Shown here one piece after another: positions 21,515-23,680 of a stretch of 23,680 nucleotides of DNA. Position 1 is the first letter of the stretch, and each line of letters opens with the position of its first letter. The stretch comes from a virus. Location: positions 1 through 23,680 of the IMG/VR virus record IMGVR_UViG_3300020446_000080. One strand, written 5' to 3'. The position numbers were made by a program, and so were the translations under genes. The notes beneath the pieces were generated by a model. The model was not told where the DNA came from. It saw only the letters and a list, made by a program, of their open reading frames with translations, and searched no databases.

Positions 21515-21709
21515 TTACATGACTTTTAGCTCTTCACGAGCTAGCTTGACTTTCTTTGCAAGATAGTCCGCCACGTCATCAAGGTTTTCAAAGAATTGAC
21601 CGACAGACATGCCGTATCTGTTCATGACGCGATAGCCAGAATATCCATCAGATGATCCTTTTTGAATGTGATATCCCATCGCTTTGGCTATTGGCTGTAA
21701 GTATTTCAT
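21515..21709 (-). CDS. Small hypothetical protein
   Basis: 64 residues: a helix (LQPIAKAMGYHIQ), a strand-turn stretch (DGYSGYRVMNRYGMSVGQFFE) and a C-terminal helix (LDDVADYLAKKVKLAREELK). Sequence resembles small phage proteins that read like a beta-hairpin plus helices, but no family is recognised. AAAGGA precedes the ATG, immediately after the hairpin at 21724-21741. Confidence 0.6.
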   Translation of the reverse strand: MKYLQPIAKAMGYHIQKGSSDGYSGYRVMNRYGMSVGQFFENLDDVADYLAKKVKLAREELKVM

Positions 21710-21723
21710 AACGGTTCCTTTCT

Positions 21724-21741
21724 GGGGGGCCGCAGCCCCCC
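21724..21741 (-). promoter_or_regulatory. UNCG-tetraloop hairpin between two island genes
   Basis: Minus strand GGGGGGC-TGCG-GCCCCCC, a 7-bp stem, 14 bases after one stop codon and directly before the AAAGGA of the next gene. Because the ribosome binding site follows at once, it is unlikely to be a terminator. Confidence 0.85.
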
Positions 21742-21755
21742 TGTTGGTGTTTGGA

Positions 21756-21983
21756 TTATTCGGCCCAGATACGGTCGAAGTGACGGCGGATGAAAGATTT
21801 AACGGTTACCGCTTTCTCAGGATTTTCGACCTTCATCAGCAGACCTTCCTTGATGCAATGCTTTTCAAAGTCATTGAAGTCTCGGATAGCTATGTCACGC
21901 TTTGTCTTGAGTGACTGGTACTTAGCCTGTGCAGACTTGATGGTCGAGATAGGACGACCGACCTTTTTAACTGCTTCTGACAT
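21756..21983 (-). CDS. Basic helical hypothetical protein, first gene of island unit
   Basis: 75 residues, basic. The start SEAVKKVGRPISTIKSAQAKYQSLK recalls the GKVGRP stretch of the small terminase and other DNA-contacting tails (AT-hook-like GRP), followed by an amphipathic helix and a basic segment (VTVKSFIRRHFDRIW). DNA binding is plausible but not shown. AGGAG is well placed before the ATG, and the promoter at 22020-22047 lies 37 bases upstream. Confidence 0.6.
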   Translation of the reverse strand: MSEAVKKVGRPISTIKSAQAKYQSLKTKRDIAIRDFNDFEKHCIKEGLLMKVENPEKAVTVKSFIRRHFDRIWAE

Positions 21984-22019
21984 TTTATTCTCCTGTTTGT
22001 TAATGTCGTTATATCTACG

Positions 22020-22047
22020 ATATTAGAGGAATATCCCATATAGTCAA
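22020..22047 (-). promoter_or_regulatory. Promoter of the island, minus strand, with GGGATA box
   Basis: TTGACT (22047-22042), 16-bp spacer, TAATAT (22025-22020). Same hexamers and spacing as the early promoter at 18045-18072. Spacer ATATGGGATATTCCTC contains the shared TATGGGATATTCC element. Confidence 0.75.
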
Positions 22048-22226
22048 CTATTATCTTTCCACATTATGGAAAACTATGGGATGGTCTCAGGGTTACTTGC
22101 ACAATTATTTGTTCACGTTTTGTTCCAAGCAGCCCCCCCTCCCCTAATATTGGGGGGACGGTCAGCAGTACAGTCGTGTCGTGTCGTTGGGTTGATAAAT
22201 TCATTCGCGTATATTATCGTTCGGGT
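22048..22226. other. Intergenic region before terL
   Basis: No gene seen. It holds the dyad TTTCCA-CATTA-TGGAAA (22056-22072), another TATGGGAT box (22075-22082), a C-run/G-run pair around TAATATT (about 22133-22156) and three tandem GTCGT units (22173-22187). A plus-strand promoter with TTGGGT (22187-22192), 17-bp spacer and TATATT (22210-22215) would start RNA only a few bases before the terL ATG. Any packaging site could lie here, but none is recognisable. Confidence 0.5.
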
Positions 22227-23680
22227 ATGGAGAACACAGCCAGCCTAGAACTACTGCCCGACGACGTACTCAAGGAGATTTACCTGCTTGAGGACCAAGC
22301 AAAGCGACTCGAACTCCGAGAACGTGCGCAGGAAGAGTTCATGCCCTACGTTCATCATGTCTATGAGAACTTCATAGAGGGGACCCATCATAGAATCATT
22401 GCGGAAAAGCTGGAGCGGATTGCAAAGGGTGACTTGAAAAGACTGATTGTGAATATGCCACCCCGACATTCTAAATCAGAATTTGCATCCTATCTCATGC
22501 CGTCCTGGTTCTTGGGCAGAAATCCCAAGTTAAAAATCATTCAGGCTACCATGAACACCGAGCTTGCTGTAAGATTCGGGAGAAAGGTCCGAGACCTGAT
22601 CGCCGACCCGGTATATCGGGAGGTCTTTCCCAACACGGACCTTAAACAGGACAGCCAGGCCGCTGGTCGGTGGGAGACTAGCGTCGGCGGGGAATATTTC
22701 GCAGCAGGGGTGGGAGCGGCGATGACTGGTCGTGGCGCAGACTTGCTTATCATCGATGACCCGCACTCGGAACAAGATGCTTTGTCCACGACTGCTTACG
22801 ATAATGCGTATGAGTGGTACACTTCGGGTCCTAGACAGAGACTTCAGCCGGGTGGCAGCATAATTATTGTCCAGACCCGGTGGTCAAAGAAGGATATTAC
22901 GGGCAGGTTACTGTCTGCACAGGCAAAAGATTTGATGGCTGACCAGTGGGAAATTGTAGAATTCCCCGCCATTATGCCGTCGGGGGAACCATTATGGCCT
23001 GAATTTTGGAAAAAGGACGAGCTTCTCAAGGTCAAAGCTTCGCTGTCCGTGGGCAAATGGAATGCGCAGTGGCAACAGAATCCTACGTCCGAAGAAACCG
23101 CGATGGTCAAGCGGGACTGGTGGCAGGAGTGGGAAGAAGACGATGTTCCAGATTTAGACTACATAATTCAGTCTTACGACACCGCGTATTCAAAGAAAGA
23201 GACTGCTGACTACTCTGCGATTACGACGTGGGGCGTGTTTCGTCCATACAGAAACAGCGAAGAGCACTTGATATTGCTAGATGCAAAGAAGGGTCGGTGG
23301 AATTTTCCAGAACTTAAAACCATAGCGCGAGAAGAGTTTGAGTATTGGGACCCAGAGTTGATGTTGATTGAGGCAAAAGCGTCTGGTCAACCATTGGCTG
23401 ATGAAATGCGGTTACTGAACCTCCCGGTTGCAACCTTTGCCCCCGGTCGTCGGAAGGGTGGGGGAGGTCTAGACAAGACAGCGCGTATGCATATTGTTTC
23501 GCCTATTTTTGAATCGGGCAAAGTGTGGTATCCTTCTGGGGAGAAATTTGCCGACGAAGTCATAGAAGAGGTTGCATCATTTCCTAATGGCGACCATGAT
23601 GACTTTTGTGATAGTATGACAATGGCATTGATGCGCTTTCGCCAAGGCGGTTTTGTCAGGCTTGATGGCGAAGAGTTTGA
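22227..23680 (+). CDS. terL: Terminase large subunit (3' end outside window)
   Basis: 484 codons are visible and the frame stays open to the window edge. The large subunit is the ATP-driven packaging motor and cuts the concatemer. Walker A is PPRHSKSE (78-85), Walker B LLIIDDPH (173-180), and the C-terminal nuclease shows SYDTAY with the first metal-binding Asp, a second region LMLIEAKASGQP and HDDFCDSMTMAL near the end. The N-terminal part (FIEGTHHRIIAEKL) is typical of marine-phage terminases. The ATG at 22227 has only a weak GGG before it; ATG at 22341 has AGGAAGAG but would remove family-like residues. No promoter-proximal partner: terS is about 3.4 kb upstream. Confidence 0.9.
   Translation, partial: MENTASLELLPDDVLKEIYLLEDQAKRLELRERAQEEFMPYVHHVYENFIEGTHHRIIAEKLERIAKGDLKRLIVNMPPRHSKSEFASYLMPSWFLGRNPKLKIIQATMNTELAVRFGRKVRDLIADPVYREVFPNTDLKQDSQAAGRWETSVGGEYFAAGVGAAMTGRGADLLIIDDPHSEQDALSTTAYDNAYEWYTSGPRQRLQPGGSIIIVQTRWSKKDITGRLLSAQAKDLMADQWEIVEFPAIMPSGEPLWPEFWKKDELLKVKASLSVGKWNAQWQQNPTSEETAMVKRDWWQEWEEDDVPDLDYIIQSYDTAYSKKETADYSAITTWGVFRPYRNSEEHLILLDAKKGRWNFPELKTIAREEFEYWDPELMLIEAKASGQPLADEMRLLNLPVATFAPGRRKGGGGLDKTARMHIVSPIFESGKVWYPSGEKFADEVIEEVASFPNGDHDDFCDSMTMALMRFRQGGFVRLDGEEF

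Overview
This window is a stretch of a tailed double-stranded DNA phage genome, probably from a virus of a marine or aquatic proteobacterium. It carries a phage lysozyme, small and large terminase subunits, a family A DNA polymerase, an archaeo-eukaryotic-type primase, two helicases, and long runs of tightly overlapping small early genes. The order is like that of uncultured marine viral contigs. I see no integrase, tRNA, rRNA, CRISPR array or insertion sequence. The host cannot be named from the sequence. The ArfA-like gene hints at a beta- or gammaproteobacterial link, because the ArfA family is best known there.

Layout. (1) 1-4484, plus strand: the end of a late operon. It holds the 3' part of a very large virion protein, a T4-type lysozyme, a 55-residue zinc ribbon, and a small basic gene that matches the ribosome-rescue factor ArfA. 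A strong intrinsic terminator lies inside the arfA reading frame, before its stop codon. (2) 12783-4491, minus strand: the replication operon. It starts with a ribbon-helix-helix regulator and a ParB-like protein, followed by a coiled-coil protein, a candidate ssDNA-binding protein, primase, SF1 helicase, a DUF6378-like protein, PolA (Leu at the 762-equivalent position) and two small genes. (3) 12791-13342, plus strand: a lone PD-(D/E)XK nuclease whose 3' end overlaps the convergent SNF2 gene. (4) 18072-13134, minus strand: an early operon of about 13 mostly unknown small genes ending with an SNF2-like helicase. (5) 18143-18216: an array of GTTACA/TGTAAC boxes beside an AT-rich stretch, just before the packaging genes. 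(6) 18244-19162, plus strand: small terminase subunit and a VRR-NUC nuclease. (7) 19161-22047, minus strand: an island of eight small genes with its own promoters, terminators, repeated hairpins and GC-rich repeats. (8) 22227-end, plus strand: large terminase subunit, cut by the window edge.

How the genes fit together. The minus-strand operons supply replication, recombination and presumably host-takeover functions. The plus-strand genes supply packaging, virion assembly, lysis and, at the very end, ribosome rescue. Minus-strand promoters at 18045-18072, 19989-20017, 20625-20653 and 22020-22047 share a GGGATA-containing dyad between their -35 and -10 boxes, suggesting one common regulator for the early operon and the island. 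The most unusual element is the non-stop arfA: because its terminator also ends the late operon, essentially every late transcript that terminates there would end inside an open reading frame.
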